In this document: piece after piece, positions 53,351 through 64,000 of the stretch | Position numbering within the stretch: the first letter of the stretch is position 1 | Layout of the letters: each line of letters starts with the position of its first letter | NCBI GenBank assembly: GCA_008802785.1 | Contig: VUYT01000010.1 | Span: 124,001 to 188,000 of the forward strand | Reading direction: 5' to 3' | From: Symmetrospora coprosmae | Taxonomy: Eukaryota > Basidiomycota > Cystobasidiomycetes > Symmetrosporaceae | DNA: 64,000 nucleotides | The notes under the pieces: generated by a model | What the model saw: only the letters and a program-made list of their open reading frames with translations | Told to the model about the DNA's origin: nothing | The model's database searches: none | Made by a program: the position numbers and the translations under genes

Positions 53351-56016
53351 GCCAACCTCTGAGTCGACAACCACTCACCCATGCATGGACAACGCGACCT
53401 GACACATTCGCGCTCTACACATTTGCTATCCTTCCAACGACCCGGCTAAGCAACCGGACTCTTACTCACGCTTCTCTGGCGAAAAAGGCAGACGTATGCA
53501 GGCGAGCTGGAGGAGGAGGCACAGCTCGCCCAACAGAGGCTAAGGAATATACCCATCGGCGACACGGCTAGCTGCTTCGGCGCTGCTGGGAGCTCTTGTT
53601 GGCCCTACCCGCACCAGCCTCGTCGCTGTTGTTCTGCGGCAGGACCCTCCGGCTGCAGACGGCCTCCGTCAAAGATGCTCCACCTTGTCAGAATGCCCGC
53701 GAGGCAGTCGTGCAATGTAGCGACCCAGTGATCAAGGTACCGCGGAGTCTGCCGCTTCCTCCTCCTCGCTGGCTGCCTCTCACTGTCCTCAAGATGTAAG
53801 TGCTCGCTGCGCATGGCCATTTCCTTGCAGGTCGCACGTCTACGACGGCGGCATCCTCGTGCGTCGTGGCATCAACGACTCAATGATTTTGGGCTTTGAG
53901 CCGTGCAGTTGCTGCCAGGCACAGAGGCGGAGATCCTCTGGCAGAAACCAAGCGGAGTCCGGCGTGAGTCGACCATTGAGTTTCTACCATTCTCGCCATC
54001 AACTTGTTCCGGAAGCGCTGGGTCCAGCAAGAGGTAGACGACACTCACCTGTCCATCGCCCAGAGCTCCCCTCTGTGTCATGCTCATGGTAGGCTCAGCT
54101 TGAGTCTCGTAGCGGGCGCCCTGCTGTAGACAGGCGCAAGCGAATAAGTACGACGCTCTTTCGGCGAGCTCGGTTTCGAGCAAGCTTAAGGCATTCTGCC
54201 AACGCGCAGTGACCGCCGGTCATGTCAATCACCGCTTGCATCGGTTAACCGTCTGCGCGCCCGCAGGCGGCGCTTGACGTGCAGAACATCGCAAGTGATG
54301 TCATAGACACGGTACACGCAGGGCAACCTTGCGCTGTAGATCCCTTAGGTCCCACGGCGTCGAGCTGAAGTGACGAGGTTGTCGATCCGGGAAAATCGTC
54401 TGCGGCGGTATGGCAGTTCCGAGATCTTGACTTTCGCCCCTTCGGCAGCGCCACTTTGCACGCACGGCCGGAGCCTGCACGGCGAAGGAATGCACGACGA
54501 GTGGGCAGTACGAGCTGGAGCGCTTTCATACACTCCCATACACATGGTCCTGAGCTCCGGGCTTGATTTCGTTGATGTGCAGCGCTCATGACGTTTGATG
54601 CCTCCCAGAGACACGGTGCCGGCGCGGCGGGGAGGTGAAGGCGAACTGCCAGCTTGAAGACAAATGACGACGGCTGCTTGAGCTGTCAGATCATCCAATC
54701 CAACAAGCTCCGCAGGCAAAGCGTCGGCAGTTCCAGTACTCGGACCCATTACCATGCTGAAGAGGCGGACGTTGCGCACCGCTGTCACCGTGGAGGTTGC
54801 GTTGATGCTCGAGACCCCGCGAAAGCATGCGAGGGAGATCGCCAGCGGGCTCATGTATTCCAACCGACCGAAGACATGACGCAGAAAGGCTCTCTCCGTC
54901 TTTGACCAAGCGAACACCCAGCCTAGGGCCCAGGCCCTGCTTGCTGGATGGCCGGTCTTGCGGGCCGGACATACGGTGCCATGGAGGATCCTCGAGCTCG
55001 AGGAGGGCGTCCGAGTATCTACAGAAGACAAGGCATTATTCACAACCTTCCCAAGCTCACAACCCGCTTGAAGCTCTCCCACTTTCATTAGCCATTTCTC
55101 GCGACTCTCCAGCTGGCCCTCTCCAAGTTCCCCCCCCCCTTCCCCCCCGCCCTCTGAGCGCCACCAAGGGCAATATTCACGTCCGTCAGCCCACTTCCTG
55201 AGCGCGTGTCACCTCTGCCCCAAGGACGGCAAGAGCAGCAGCAGCTTGTGCAGAGAGCACGGCGCCGTGATGCTAATCCTGTGAATGCATAGCCAAGGTC
55301 GCTCCTTCGCTGAGATCCCGTATCGACAAGCCAGGTCTGAGCGAAGGCAACCCTCTGTTGGTGGAGCGAGTCGGACGATACGTGGGCGAGTTCCGGCCTG
55401 AAACGGGCCAGATGCGTCGCCACACGATAGCCTTTCCTCCCCTCTGCCTCCGTGTTTCCAGCTGATTGCCTGGCGCCTGTCTCTGGGCCGGGAAGGTAGG
55501 CCTGGGTCGCTGCCGGAAAGCTGCCTGCACCTCGCTGATCGCCTTCTACGCCTCTCCGAGTGTACGGCGCAAAGCAAAGGTCCCAACCGCCCGGCGTTTG
55601 ATGGCGGCCGGCGTCTGCCAGGCTATAGCGACAGAGGCCCAATATCTTGAGGCCATGCGACGCTGCAGCTGGCATGCGATGCACCTCGGCGGTGACAGCC
55701 ACCGCCGTTATCGCTGGGCGGTACGTAGAGCTGCCCTGTGGTGGAGGCGCCGTGAAGACCCAGCGAGTGCGAGCCTGCAACGTTGTCAGGAGGAAAGCAG
55801 GGAGTCGGCAGGTCCAGACCATCCAGCATAAGGACGCAAGGGATTTGCAAGCGGAGACATGTGTAGATCCCCCGGACACGTAGGTCTCATCCTTTGTTGT
55901 CTCAGGGCAAATGAAGCTGGATGACGCTGGTCAACCGGCCTCAGCTCTGTCTAGATAACAACACTGCTCGTGAAATGACATAGACACGAATCATGCAGGT
56001 CTGGCCGCTTAGCATA
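53351..56016. other. Gene-poor stretch, no supported gene
   Basis: Isolated protein-like pieces occur on the plus strand: WRKRQTYAGELEEEAQLAQQ near 53480, and a spliced pair around 53761-53900 with a clear gtaagt donor and cttgcag acceptor. No complete gene model emerges. A minus-strand 247-codon frame at 54345-55088 lacks domain support. A poly-C tract (ccccccccccttccccccccg) lies at 55128-55150. Confidence 0.3.
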
Positions 56017-57402
56017 TCACCCTCTCTTGCCTCGCCTTGCCTTCTTTGCGGGAGCGACTTCCTCCTCCTTGCCGTTCTTGGCAAACAGCTTCTCCTGCAG
56101 CGCCGCGAACTCCTCCTCTGTCGGCTCACTCTCTGGTGCGTTCTTAGAAGGGCCGCTCCCACGCTGCTTCTTCTTTGAGTGCGCGCTAGATGCGGCAGTG
56201 TCGTTCTCCTCTTCATCGTCTGCCTTCCTGCCCTTCTTCTTGCCCTTCTTTGACGACGAAGCAGCCTCCTCCGCAGCGTATTTTACCTCCATCCGCTCAA
56301 TGAGGTTGCCCATCGTGTTCTTTTGAGCGTTATTCGACTGAATGAGTGCCTTGAGAGCGTCCTCGTCCACGCCATCCTCGTTGACATTCTTGCCCTTGCC
56401 CTTGGCTGCACCCCGCTTGCCCCGCTTGCCGGACTCGTCGCCGTCCTTGCTGCTGCCGGTGCCGTACAGCTTGTCGTGCACACCGAGCTCCTTGGCCAGC
56501 TCCTCCGCCTCTGCGGCCTCGCCCTTTGCATCTGCTTTCCGCTTGTTGCGCGCCTTTGTATCCTTGACATCCTTCTTCCACTGCGGGTACGACGAGACCT
56601 CCTTTGCCTTGATGGCGGCGTTGACAATCTCGATGAAGCGCTCCTCGTCTTCGAGGACGCTGCTGCACATAACGTGCTCGAACAGCTCGCCCAACGAGCC
56701 TTCGTGTTCCGTATATGTCGAGAGGATGGCTTCGCGCTCTTCGTCCGAGCCTGTGCGTGGGTATGGATGCGAATGATGAGCAACAATCACAGAGCGCTTG
56801 TGCCACTGCTTACCCTTGTAGGACTTTACAAAGTCGTCCAGTGTCTTCTCGTTCACCTCGCCTTTCCAGAGCTCCTTGAAGTACGCGTTCCAGTCCGCCT
56901 CGCCTGTGTGTTTTGCCACGCGCAAGGGTCGCCATGTCAGCCGATGGCCGTCAGGAGGGGCAAGATGGCGACGCGCGCGCACCCTCGAAGAAGCTCTCGT
57001 CCGTCCTGCCAGTATCATCGAATCGCTTTCTGCGCTTCTCGTCCGATAGGACAGCGTACGCATAGCCGACCTGCTGGAACTGCTTCTCGTCGCCGCCCTT
57101 GTCCGGATGGCACTTGAGCGCCAGCTTGCGGTATGCTTTGCGTATCTGTCGGACCGTACGAGGCGCATCAGCGGTCTCGCTTCTTGCCTTTCTGCTCGCT
57201 CGTGGCTGCTGCTGCTGCTGCTGCTGCCTCGTCGAGCCGTCATCCTCCTCGACGCGTTTCGCAGCTCGCCCAGCTGGGCGCGTTCCATGCGAATGCACCT
57301 CACCTCATCCTGGGTCGCCGTCTCCTCGACCCCGAGGCAGCCATAGAGATCCGGCTCATCCTGGTCTGGAAAGAACGTCTTGCTTGGATCCTGCTCTAAC
57401 AT
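56017..57402 (-). CDS. DNAJC9-like J-domain protein
   Basis: Nuclear J-protein related to DNAJC9, which pairs with Hsp70 and handles histone H3-H4 in animals. Starts at 57402 ([20 protein letters not shown]). The J-domain is split by introns: [16 protein letters not shown], then [19 protein letters not shown] with the HPD triad, then [19 protein letters not shown]. The family-specific region follows: [58 protein letters not shown] and [18 protein letters not shown]. The C-terminus is Lys/Glu-rich ([22 protein letters not shown]), ending KKARRGKRG. The intact HPD implies a working co-chaperone. Confidence 0.9.
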   Translation of the reverse strand: MLEQDPSKTFFPDQDEPDLYGCLGVEETATQDEVRCIRMERAQLGELRNASRRMTARRGSSSSSSSHERAERQEARPLMRLVRSDRYAKHTASWRSSAIRTRAATRSSSSRSAMRTLSYRTRSAESDSMILAGRTRASSRVRARRHLAPPDGHRLTWRPLRVAKHTGEADWNAYFKELWKGEVNEKTLDDFVKSYKGKQWHKRSVIVAHHSHPYPRTGSDEEREAILSTYTEHEGSLGELFEHVMCSSVLEDEERFIEIVNAAIKAKEVSSYPQWKKDVKDTKARNKRKADAKGEAAEAEELAKELGVHDKLYGTGSSKDGDESGKRGKRGAAKGKGKNVNEDGVDEDALKALIQSNNAQKNTMGNLIERMEVKYAAEEAASSSKKGKKKGRKADDEEENDTAASSAHSKKKQRGSGPSKNAPESEPTEEEFAALQEKLFAKNGKEEEVAPAKKARRGKRG

Positions 57403-57787
57403 GGCGCTGAAGCTGCTGTCGGGTCAAGCCGAAAGAGCTGCAGCAGAGCGGAGCCGCTGTCGCTGCGAGGGTCCGACTGACGCCGGGCCGCAACCTCAGC
57501 ACTGACACTGACAGAAGCTACGGAGAGATGCCAGTCAACGAAAGCTCGACATGGTCGTCAAGGGCAGTCCCTGCTCCGCCCCTTCCGCATCCGCTCTTCG
57601 GGCTGGCGGGCGTCATAAAAGCCATGTGCTGGGCGATGCTGTCCGTCCGCTTCTCCGGCAGTGACACCCTCAACGGGCATGACAGCAGCAGGACTGCGGG
57701 AGCTTTTGGAGGCGTCCGACATCTCTCAGCTTGACTAACGTCGTGAACTGCCCTCCTCCACCCACTAATCCTCATCCTGAAGAAACC
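57403..57787. promoter_or_regulatory. Divergent promoter of DNAJC9-like and histidine-phosphatase genes
   Basis: 385 bases between divergent starts. The last 60 bases before 57788 are C/T-rich (cctcctccacccac). No gene recognised. Confidence 0.6.
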
Positions 57788-58863
57788 ATGGCAGGCTCGA
57801 CATCTCCCAAGCTCCGCCTCTTTGTCGTCCGCCATGGCGAGACGGACGACAACCTCAACCAAATCATCCAGGTGCCTTCTGCCGAGCATTCCCGCCGTGT
57901 CCATTGCACATCCCTGACCCACCCCTTCTGCGCGTGCCGCACCCAGGGTCACATCGACACACCGCTCAACGGACGGGGCGAACTACAAACGCGTGCCGCT
58001 CAGGATGGTCTGGCTGATGTCGCGTTTGATGCATGCTGGTCGAGCGATCTGAGCCGCGCTAGCAAGACTGCCGAGATCATTCTCGCTGGCCAGCCCAGTG
58101 CGATCACCGCAAAGCTAGACGCCCGAGGACGGGAGAAGGTGACGCTTTGGTAGCAGAGACACTCGACCTGCGCGTGTGCTGATGAAAGTCGACCACGTCG
58201 CAGTACCTGGGAGCCCTCCAGGGTACCACCTACTGGACGAAGCACTCCGATGCAGACATCGCGACCTGCGAGCCGCGCGATGTTTTCATGGCGCGCCTGC
58301 TCGACTTCCTGGACAATGAAGTTCTCGCTTCTGCGGCGAGGATGATGAAAGAAACGTGCAAGGACGTAACTGTACTGCTGGTGAGCCACAGCACCCCCGT
58401 CAAGATCTACATGCAGCTCTTCGTGGGTGTCTGCCCTACTCTGATCTATGTAGCGACTTCTTCGGTCCGTGGCTTTCTCGCCTGACTGGCCGTCCTCCTC
58501 TTCATACAGGCCAACAACGGTGGCATCCAGTGGACAGATGCAGAGCTGGACAGAGCGAAAGCGGGCAAATTTGAGGTCAGGAACTGCGCCGTCACGGAGC
58601 TCCATCTCCGCCCGAACGCCGGCGCTGACACCATCACATCCAAGACAGCCGCTGGCTCGGTTATCAGGTGGATGCTTGCGATAAACTGTCTGGAATCCCC
58701 TCTTGACACGCGGAGCTGACCACTTCCGTCGACCAGATACGACGATGCGGCGCATCTGGCCTCTGTGCCCGCCCGACCCGCTAACAATCCTGCGGCTGAC
58801 TCGATCGCTGCAGACCTCAAAGCCGAGGCTATGCGAAGGTATGCAGCCGACACCACGGTCTGA
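57788..58863 (+). CDS. Histidine phosphatase (phosphoglycerate-mutase-like)
   Basis: Reading: join(57788..57871, 57947..58138, 58204..58422, 58510..58667, 58737..58863), 259 aa. A branch 1 histidine phosphatase: phospho-histidine motif FVVRHGETDDN near the N-terminus, then GHIDTPLNGRGELQT, WSSDLSRASKTAEIIL, GREKYLGALQG and the second catalytic histidine in VTVLLVSHSTPVKIY. All catalytic residues (RHG, Arg in SSDLSRA, Glu, His) are present. The acidic and flexible C-terminus ends AMRRYAADTTV. It resembles fructose-bisphosphatase-like or broad sugar-phosphate phosphatases more than glycolytic mutases, but the substrate is not readable. A last intron near 58839 was considered; it breaks the frame. 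Confidence 0.9.
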
Positions 58864-59220
58864 TGGACTTGACGCATGTCTCTGCGCAGTGCGTAGCAAG
58901 AGCAAGGAGAAAGGGCATACGGTCGGCAGCTGCTGGTCCGGACAGCGTTACTGCTAGCAGAAATGGGGCGCGGAGAAGCGGTGGATACGTAGTCTGTGTC
59001 AGCGAACATGAGCGCCCTTGTCAGTCAGAATAGCGGCGTTGCGTGCCGCAGACTGCCGACCTCTGCGTTTTGCCACCAGCTCAAATCCAGAGGGTCGTTC
59101 CGTCCCGACTGCCCTTCTTCCTTCCGCCAACCTCTACCATCAAGATTGCCTTCCTCTTATCACTATGCAACAGACGCTGTCCGGACTCTGCTCTGGCTAG
59201 AGCGTATCTCGCAGTGCGCA
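58864..59220. other. Intergenic, no feature recognised
   Basis: 357 bases between two plus-strand genes. No RNA gene or repeat seen. Confidence 0.5.
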
Positions 59221-61109
59221 ATGACACCAGCATCATTCGACGCGTCTCCGCCCTCAAAATCGGGTCCCGCTCCGAAGGTCGCGGAGCGAACGAGCAAGAG
59301 CGGACAGGGAGGCACAGCTCGCTCAAGAGGTACCAAAGCTTCGTCAAGCACTACGGTACCCAACAAGGCGGCGGTGCGTGTATGTCCATCTCGCCCGACT
59401 TCGTCCAACGTTCCGCACGCGGAGCGGTGACGCGTACATCCTGACCTCTCCGCCTAATCTCTTACTGCCGCGCAGATGGCCCAGAACGTGGAAAACCCTT
59501 TCGACTGGCATGCGCCTGGAAGAGAATCTGCAGTTGCAAAGCTAGTCGCCGAACTCGAGGCAAAGACGCGTTTAGCACGGTCGGCATCCGCAAGTGGCAC
59601 CCAGACGACGAAAGCATATACTGGTTCTCCTCTCTATGCAATGCCTCCCCTAGGAGCGAATACCGCTACGAATGCACAGCTCGTCAACGAAGCATTTGCC
59701 GACGATCTGAAGACTGCCCATACCGTTACTTCTGGGCTTTTGCAAATCGAAATCATCGAAGCCGCCTCGGCCTCCTTTCCCGCAGCCGAGCAGCATCGCT
59801 CTCCATCCCTGGAGCCACGTCCGCTTACCGAGGTGTCACCCTCGAGAAAGCTGCAGACGAGCTCGCCCACAACGACTAAGCTGCCTGCCACGAAGAGCCT
59901 CATCGGCAAAGCAGGCATGGACAAGGCTGACCCTTGCGAGACGTCACAAGACGCAGAGATGCGGGCGGAAGGCACAGTAGAGGGTGACCACATGGCTATC
60001 GAGCAGCACCCCCACGATTCACCGCCTGTCTCGAGAACCTCACCTTACGTAAGTCTAGGGACGGATTGGCGTCTCTTTCGTCCCTCTTAAGCTGACTATG
60101 CACTCAGCAGTCCTCCGGGCAGAGGAAGGCTTCGAGTACTGCGGAAAGTGTCACGCACGGCGTTGAGCAGTCTGAAAGCAACGGATCGTCTGGTGAGGAC
60201 ACCGTGTCCGCAGATAGAGGAAGTCGAACGACTGGACACCCTAAGAAGCCCGTCAAGAAACATGTCGACCGGGACTCTCTGCGCAAAGCGGCTTTGGCTG
60301 CGCTATCGACCATGCCGCTTCGATCAGCAATTAGCCGGACATATGCTCGCAAGCCGACTGCTCCTTCCTCCGTCCTGCCCGAGCCGACCTCACCATCTAA
60401 GCCCGAGCAGGACTCAGAGGCAAAGATCGCACAACTTTGCAACAGCACTTCCGCCGCCTCGTCCGAAAGCACGAAGCGAGCCAGCAGATTGTCGAACATG
60501 TACGGCTTCTCGATGCAGCTGGACGGCGCAACCCTGCCTGTCGACAGATCCGCTCTACACCGATCTCCTGCTATCACTGACGACGTGGATCAGCTGGCAG
60601 ACAAGCGAGGAGACATCTGGGCGAACGGCTGTTCCTCCAACGATCTAGCAGAAATGGAGTTCGAGGCAAAGGAAGAAGAGGAGGAGGTTGGGCTCGGCCA
60701 GTTCGACAAGGATGCTCCTGTGAATAGCAACGAAGGCGACCAAAGCAGCGGCAAATTGACGAAGTCGGCGACGACCAAGACAGAGAAGAGGAAGAGGAAG
60801 AGGAAAAGCGATAGGTCAGACACTGCACTTGAAGCGTCAGATGGTGCTGACCCCGCCTTAGGGGCGACCTCCTCGACCAAGACGAAGCGCAAGAAGAAAG
60901 GCAAGAAGGAGAAGTTTCCTGCGGACAGCGAGACGGGGACGCCACAGCAGAAGCCCGACACTCCCTCCTCGGTCGCTGAGCAAATAGAGCAGCAGCCTGA
61001 TGCGGCACTATTGCAGGAAAGTCGATCTGCCGTTGTCGAGATCGTTGCCAGCGATCCCGGTTACCAGGCAGATAGCGAGTCCATCTCACGAGCAACGGAC
61101 GCAGCCTGA
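59221..61109 (+). CDS. Unrecognised basic, disordered protein
   Basis: Reading: join(59221..59373, 59476..60048, 60108..61109), 575 aa, all introns phase 0. No known domain recognised. After a Ser/Lys-rich leader the most ordered part is NVENPFDWHAPGRESAV, AKLVAELEAKTRLARS. A second conserved-looking part is KKPVKKHVDRDSLRKAAL, AALSTMPLRSAISRTYAR with RLSNMYGFSMQLDG. An acidic patch (EFEAKEEEEEVGLGQ) precedes two basic clusters (EKRKRKRKSDR, KTKRKKKGKKEK) that look like nuclear localisation or nucleolar signals. Ends SISRATDAA. Composition suggests a nuclear or nucleolar factor; this is inference only. Confidence 0.7.
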
Positions 61110-61348
61110 AGAGTACGGCAAGCAAATTGACATATCCAGCATGTAGCAACTGTGGTGCCATACACGAGTACGAACAGGGCCGCTCGCTGGTGCTCAGAGC
61201 AAGAAGGAATGCGATAATGAGAGGCTGCTCGTGATATTCGTGCAAACCTCTCTTTTCCGTGTACACAGAGACAGATAATTTGGATATACAGAGGTAACGA
61301 AGCAGACACGGAGACTCAGGAAACAGGACCCGGGTGTCAGATAGCACG

Positions 61349-64000
61349 CTACTCGAGGCCGGCAAAGGCGTCATTGAGGAACTGCGAAGCGGCAAGGTTC
61401 ACGAGTCAGTCTGGCTCCCGCCTTGGTGATGGTCTTTCCCGAACGCACCTTCTTGACCTCGGCCTGGTGCGCCTTCTTTGATCCAGTGGCAACACTCGAG
61501 GTTGGTGCGCGTCCGGCAAAGTGCAGGCGCTCTCCCTTGTGGTGCTCGGTGTTGTTCATGGCCGTCTCCAGTCTGCGTACAAGATTCGTCTCGAGTCAGT
61601 ACTGCCCGTCGCTGCAAGCTTGAGCAGCCTGGGCGGAAACAGCTCACCTTGGCTGGAGGTAGCCCCATGGTCCACCGTTCAGCGGCTCCTCCTGGACCCA
61701 ATACGTCTCGGCATTCGGGTACTGGTCGAGTCCCGGCACGATCATGTTGTACGGAACGGGCGAGAGCTGCTCGACCCTAGAGATGGCGACATTCTTCAAG
61801 CCGCGTGCCTCGCGCTCCTGCGTAAGGGCAAAGTAGACCTGGCCGGAGCAGAACTGATGGCACGAGCAGATGCGGGGGTGGAAATCAGCGGACTGCTCCG
61901 CTGAGTGCTGCATATACCTGGCATTTACACTCACGATGTGACGCTTGATCTCTTCGGGCGCGACGAGGTCTGTGCTTGCATCCGGGATAAAAGGCTGGAA
62001 GTGCGTGCCGGGCTCCATGTCTTTCAAGTCGGACTTTGCCTGTGGATGTCGCAGAAGAGATTTCGAGAAGAAGATGATGAGGCTGCGGGGATTAGGCGAG
62101 AGATAGGACGATCAGCCCGTCTTTTTCCCGTGGTTTGATTGAGCAGGAGAAGCGTGTGCTGGACACTCACGGCTTCCGGAAGTCGCGGTGGATCTGCCTG
62201 CGCAAGACGTGGAAGTAGTTGCTCGGCGTCGTCATGTAGACGACCTGCATGTTGCAGTCCTGGATCTGGCGCGTCTGCTTGTCGCCTTCTGGGAAGATGT
62301 ACGGATGGTCATCGCACAGCTGCAGGAAGCGCTCGATGCGCGCAGAAGAGTGCTCTGGGCCCTGGCCGTCGTACCCATGCGGGAGCGAGAGCGTCAATCC
62401 GGAGCGCTGCAGCCACTTGCGCTCGCCAGAGCAGATGAACTGGTCAATCATGATCTGGGCAGAGTTGGCAAAGTCGCCGACTGAGGCAAAAGATACGAGC
62501 GGGCGTATGCAACGTCAGCAATGCGCAAACTCCAACTCGAGAGTGGCGCGCACTCACACTGCGCCTCCCAGATGGTGAGCAAATTTGGGTCGACGAGCGA
62601 GTAGCCGAGCTCGAAGCCCAGCGCGCCAAACTCCGACAGAGACGAGTTGCAGATGATGACGGGTGCCTGGGCCTTGTCGAGGTGAGCGAGAGGCATGTGC
62701 CTCGCTGCGGTCTCCTGGTCGTGGAGGACGGCGTGCCTCTGCGAGAAGGTGCCTCGCTCGACGTCCTGTCCCGCAAGGCGGATGTGGTTGCCCTCGACGG
62801 CGAGCGTGCCAAACGCGAGCGACTCGGCCGTGGCCCAGTCGATGCCCGTTCCTTCCTCGGTGGACTTCCCACGCTGGCTGATGATGCGGCCCAGGTTCTT
62901 GTGCACCTTGAAGTCTTGAGGAAGCGTCGTCAGCGCTTTCCCGATCTTCTTGAGGTGATCGAGCTCCATCCCCGTCGGCCGCGCCTCGAGGACGTTCTCG
63001 CGCAGCTCCTTGGGCGACGGGAAGCCGTCCCACGAGCTCGAGAGCCACTCGCGGCTCGTGGCCTGGTAGTCCTTGCTCTCCTCGAACGCCTTCTCGAGCA
63101 TGCCCCACACCCACTTCTTGTGCTTGTCGATCTCGGCGGGCTTGAATGTGCCCTCGTCAATCAGGCGCTTCGTGTAGATGTCGAGCGTCGAGCTCTGCTT
63201 GCTGATGGCCGTGTACATCTTTGGCTGCGTGAACATGGGCTGGTCCGTCTCGTTGTGCCCGTGCTTGCGGTAGCACACGACGTCAATGACGACGTCCTTG
63301 CCAAACTCGGCGCGCCAATCGGCCGCAAGCTGCGAGACAAAGTTGACGGCTTCCGGGTCGTCGCCGTTGACGTGGAAGATGGGCGCATCAATGGCTTTTG
63401 CAATGTCGGACGGGTACGGGGTCGATCGGCCCTGGCGGGGATCTGTGGTGAAGCCAATCTGGTTGTTGACAATGAGGTGGATCGTGCCTCCGGTGCTGTA
63501 GTTGGGCAGGTCGGCAAAGCCCATCGTCTCGTACACAACGCCCTGCCCGGCGAACGCAGCGTCTCCGTGCAGGAGGACGGCCATGGCCGACTTTACGTCG
63601 TTCTCGCCGTCAAAGAACTGCAGTGCGCGCGTCTTGCCGAGCACAACTGGGTCCTCAGCCTCGAGGTGGGACGGGTTGGCGACGAGCGACAGGGCGACGC
63701 GCTTGCCCGCAGGAGTGGGGCGGACGTAGTTGGCGCCCAGGTGGTACTTCACGTCGCCGCCTCCCTCCTCGTTCGGGTCGGCCGAGCCCGCAAACTCGGA
63801 CAGGATGGCCTCGATGGGCTTGCGGATGACGTTGGCGAGCACGTTGAGGCGCCCTCGGTGCGGCATGCCGATGACGACGGATTTGACACCCGCATCGACC
63901 GAGCGGTCGATGAGGGCCTTCATGCCGGGAATGAGCGACTCGCCTCCCTCGAGGCCGAATCGCTTCTCGTTGGGATACTTTGAGGCAATGAAGCGCTCAA
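61349..64000 (-). CDS. KGD1: 2-oxoglutarate dehydrogenase E1 (3' part, runs off the window)
   Basis: Thiamine-diphosphate-dependent E1 of the mitochondrial 2-oxoglutarate dehydrogenase complex in the TCA cycle. The 5' end lies beyond 64000; the visible part opens [20 protein letters not shown]. Hallmarks: [56 protein letters not shown], the diphosphate-binding [11 protein letters not shown] region, [29 protein letters not shown] and [21 protein letters not shown]-terminal parts include [56 protein letters not shown] last 66-nt or so intron (donor gtgcgt, branch ctgac) joins AEVKK to [10 protein letters not shown] and the stop at 61349-61351. About five introns in view. Confidence 0.97.

Noticed and set aside
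54345-55088. Minus-strand open frame of 247 codons in the gene-poor gap
   Set aside because: No recognisable domain, several overlapping frames of similar length, and no splice partners. Not strong enough to call.
62682-63983. Plus-strand open frame of 433 codons opposite 2-oxoglutarate dehydrogenase
   Set aside because: Antisense of a highly conserved coding region with strong codon bias; no domain.

Overview
The window is nuclear DNA from a fungus, most likely a basidiomycete of the Ustilaginomycotina. It is compact and GC-rich. Nearly every gene is cut by short introns of about 50-120 nt with GT..AG ends and a CTGAC or CTAAC branch-like motif close to the acceptor. Gene content is typically fungal: GT15 mannosyltransferase, ERMES subunit Mdm34, Bfr1, an Msb2-type signalling mucin and a TALE homeodomain regulator. 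A tRNA-Leu with a CAG anticodon implies standard decoding of CUG as leucine. No virus, transposon, CRISPR array or rRNA was recognised.

Layout. 0-5 kb holds a GT15 mannosyltransferase, a secreted Cys-rich protein with a Lys/Glu/Pro repeat tail, and a GT8 glycosyltransferase. 5.6-9.2 kb holds small lineage-specific genes, including a tandem paralog pair (7.05-7.63 and 7.99-8.64 kb). 9.4-14.3 kb holds two tandem alpha/beta hydrolases with a TAP-like C-terminal domain. 14.6-22 kb holds Bfr1, a BTB/POZ-like protein and guanine deaminase, followed by the tRNA. 23.6-35.7 kb holds an Iqw1/DCAF6-like WD40 protein, condensin subunit Cnd3/Ycg1, a TMEM198-like membrane protein and Mdm34.

35.8-40.6 kb is the most unusual part: a tandem array of three minus-strand genes for a zinc-finger family I do not recognise. 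After splicing, each protein starts with a C-X2-C-X13-H-X3-C finger and a C-X4-C-X16-H-X4-H finger, followed by a Ser/Pro/Arg-rich tail with a conserved LT[PA][FL]F motif. All seven introns of the array split the codon of the second cysteine of a finger (TG^C). The third gene has four fingers and looks like an internal duplication of the two-finger unit. A decayed copy of the Mdm34 3' end lies between genes 1 and 2, and a related upstream repeat lies before each gene. Together these record segmental duplication next to MDM34.

41-51 kb holds MSB2, an unrecognised Ser/Pro-rich protein with a faint homeodomain-like stretch, and the TALE homeodomain gene. 51.3-56 kb has no gene I can support. 56-64 kb holds a DNAJC9-like J-protein, a histidine phosphatase, a basic unrecognised protein and the 3' two-thirds or so of the 2-oxoglutarate dehydrogenase E1 gene, which runs off the window.

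Exon boundaries were read by eye from splice motifs and reading-frame continuity. Where a join is given, the coding length is a multiple of three.
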